Of a DNA stretch of 23,017 bases, positions 22,852-23,017 are shown in pieces; positions within the stretch are counted from its first letter, which is position 1, and each line of letters begins with the position of its first letter. The position numbers were made by a program, and so were the translations under genes. The notes under the pieces were generated by a model. That model was not told where the DNA came from and made no database searches. It was given only the letters and a program-made list of their open reading frames with translations. The DNA is from Clostridiales bacterium (GTDB lineage Bacteria; Bacillota; Clostridia; Lachnospirales; Lachnospiraceae), in contig JAGZJZ010000085.1 of the NCBI GenBank assembly GCA_018365455.1, positions 1 to 23,017 of the forward strand, written 5' to 3'.

Positions 22852-23017
22852 ATGCATTATATTTGGGTTTTGCTGAGTAAGACGCTTTGTATAAGACAGG
22901 TTGTGTACGAAAAGATGTGCGTGGGAAACTGGTATGGACTCCGTCAGCTGGCCGCAGAACTGGTATTTTCTAACCTTTCCGAAGTCCTTTTTGGCGGCAC
23001 GCGGGCATTCACCGAGA
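22852..23017 (+). other. Open frame running off the right edge, possible dispersed-repeat ORF
   Basis: From ATG 22852 (or ATG 22915) a frame stays open to the window end, 55 codons, and includes MCVGNWYGLRQLAAELVF and LFGGTRAFTE. There is no ribosome binding site worth the name before either ATG. The DNA becomes markedly G+C-richer from about 22920. From memory, GGTRAFTE-like peptides recur as translations of intergenic repeats in Lachnospiraceae. It is therefore more likely part of a repeat than a true gene, but the cut-off prevents a decision. The stretch from 22769 to 22851 shows nothing else. Confidence 0.35.

Overview
The window looks like chromosomal DNA from a gut-type clostridium of the Lachnospiraceae (Blautia or a relative). 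This is inferred from moderate-to-low G+C, strong AGGAGG-type ribosome binding sites, sigma-A promoters, the GltB/GltD and ArgS types, and the style of the Ser/Thr kinase locus. No rRNA, tRNA, CRISPR array or insertion sequence was seen.

Layout. The left edge (1-430) holds a G+C-richer piece that may be part of a dispersed repeat, a short remnant of a coding sequence, a possible 31-residue membrane peptide and a long hairpin. A minus-strand operon follows (2217 to 436): a LUD-domain protein, then a CobD/HisC-like PLP enzyme. It is driven by a good promoter near 2414-2442, so its leader should contain a structured, probably dispersed repeat (2279-2377). A divergent promoter drives argS, whose leader contains a perfect 20-bp palindrome; argS ends at a clear terminator.

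The most unusual region is 4528-13180, a co-directional envelope locus. It encodes a membrane Ser/Thr kinase (CTG start, YGD in place of HRD), a 972-residue membrane-anchored surface protein with a Trp-bearing 12-residue repeat, a YDG-like domain and Ig-like domains, a YARHG protein, a protein resembling TcaA in layout, a lipoprotein Zn amidase and a CPBP membrane protease. Three of these proteins carry tandem Ser/Thr/Pro/Asn-rich linkers next to their membrane anchors. An 83-nt hairpin separates the TcaA-like gene from the amidase gene. I infer a kinase-linked system for sensing or remodelling the cell wall.

After a terminator come gltB and gltD (NADPH glutamate synthase), whose promoter region has a perfect 15-nt direct repeat. 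A stand-alone AAA-ATPase/PD-(D/E)XK protein with its own promoter follows. It converges on a minus-strand MFS transporter at a shared bidirectional terminator. The right edge is an open reading frame running off the window that may belong to a dispersed repeat; both ends may be contig breaks at repeats.
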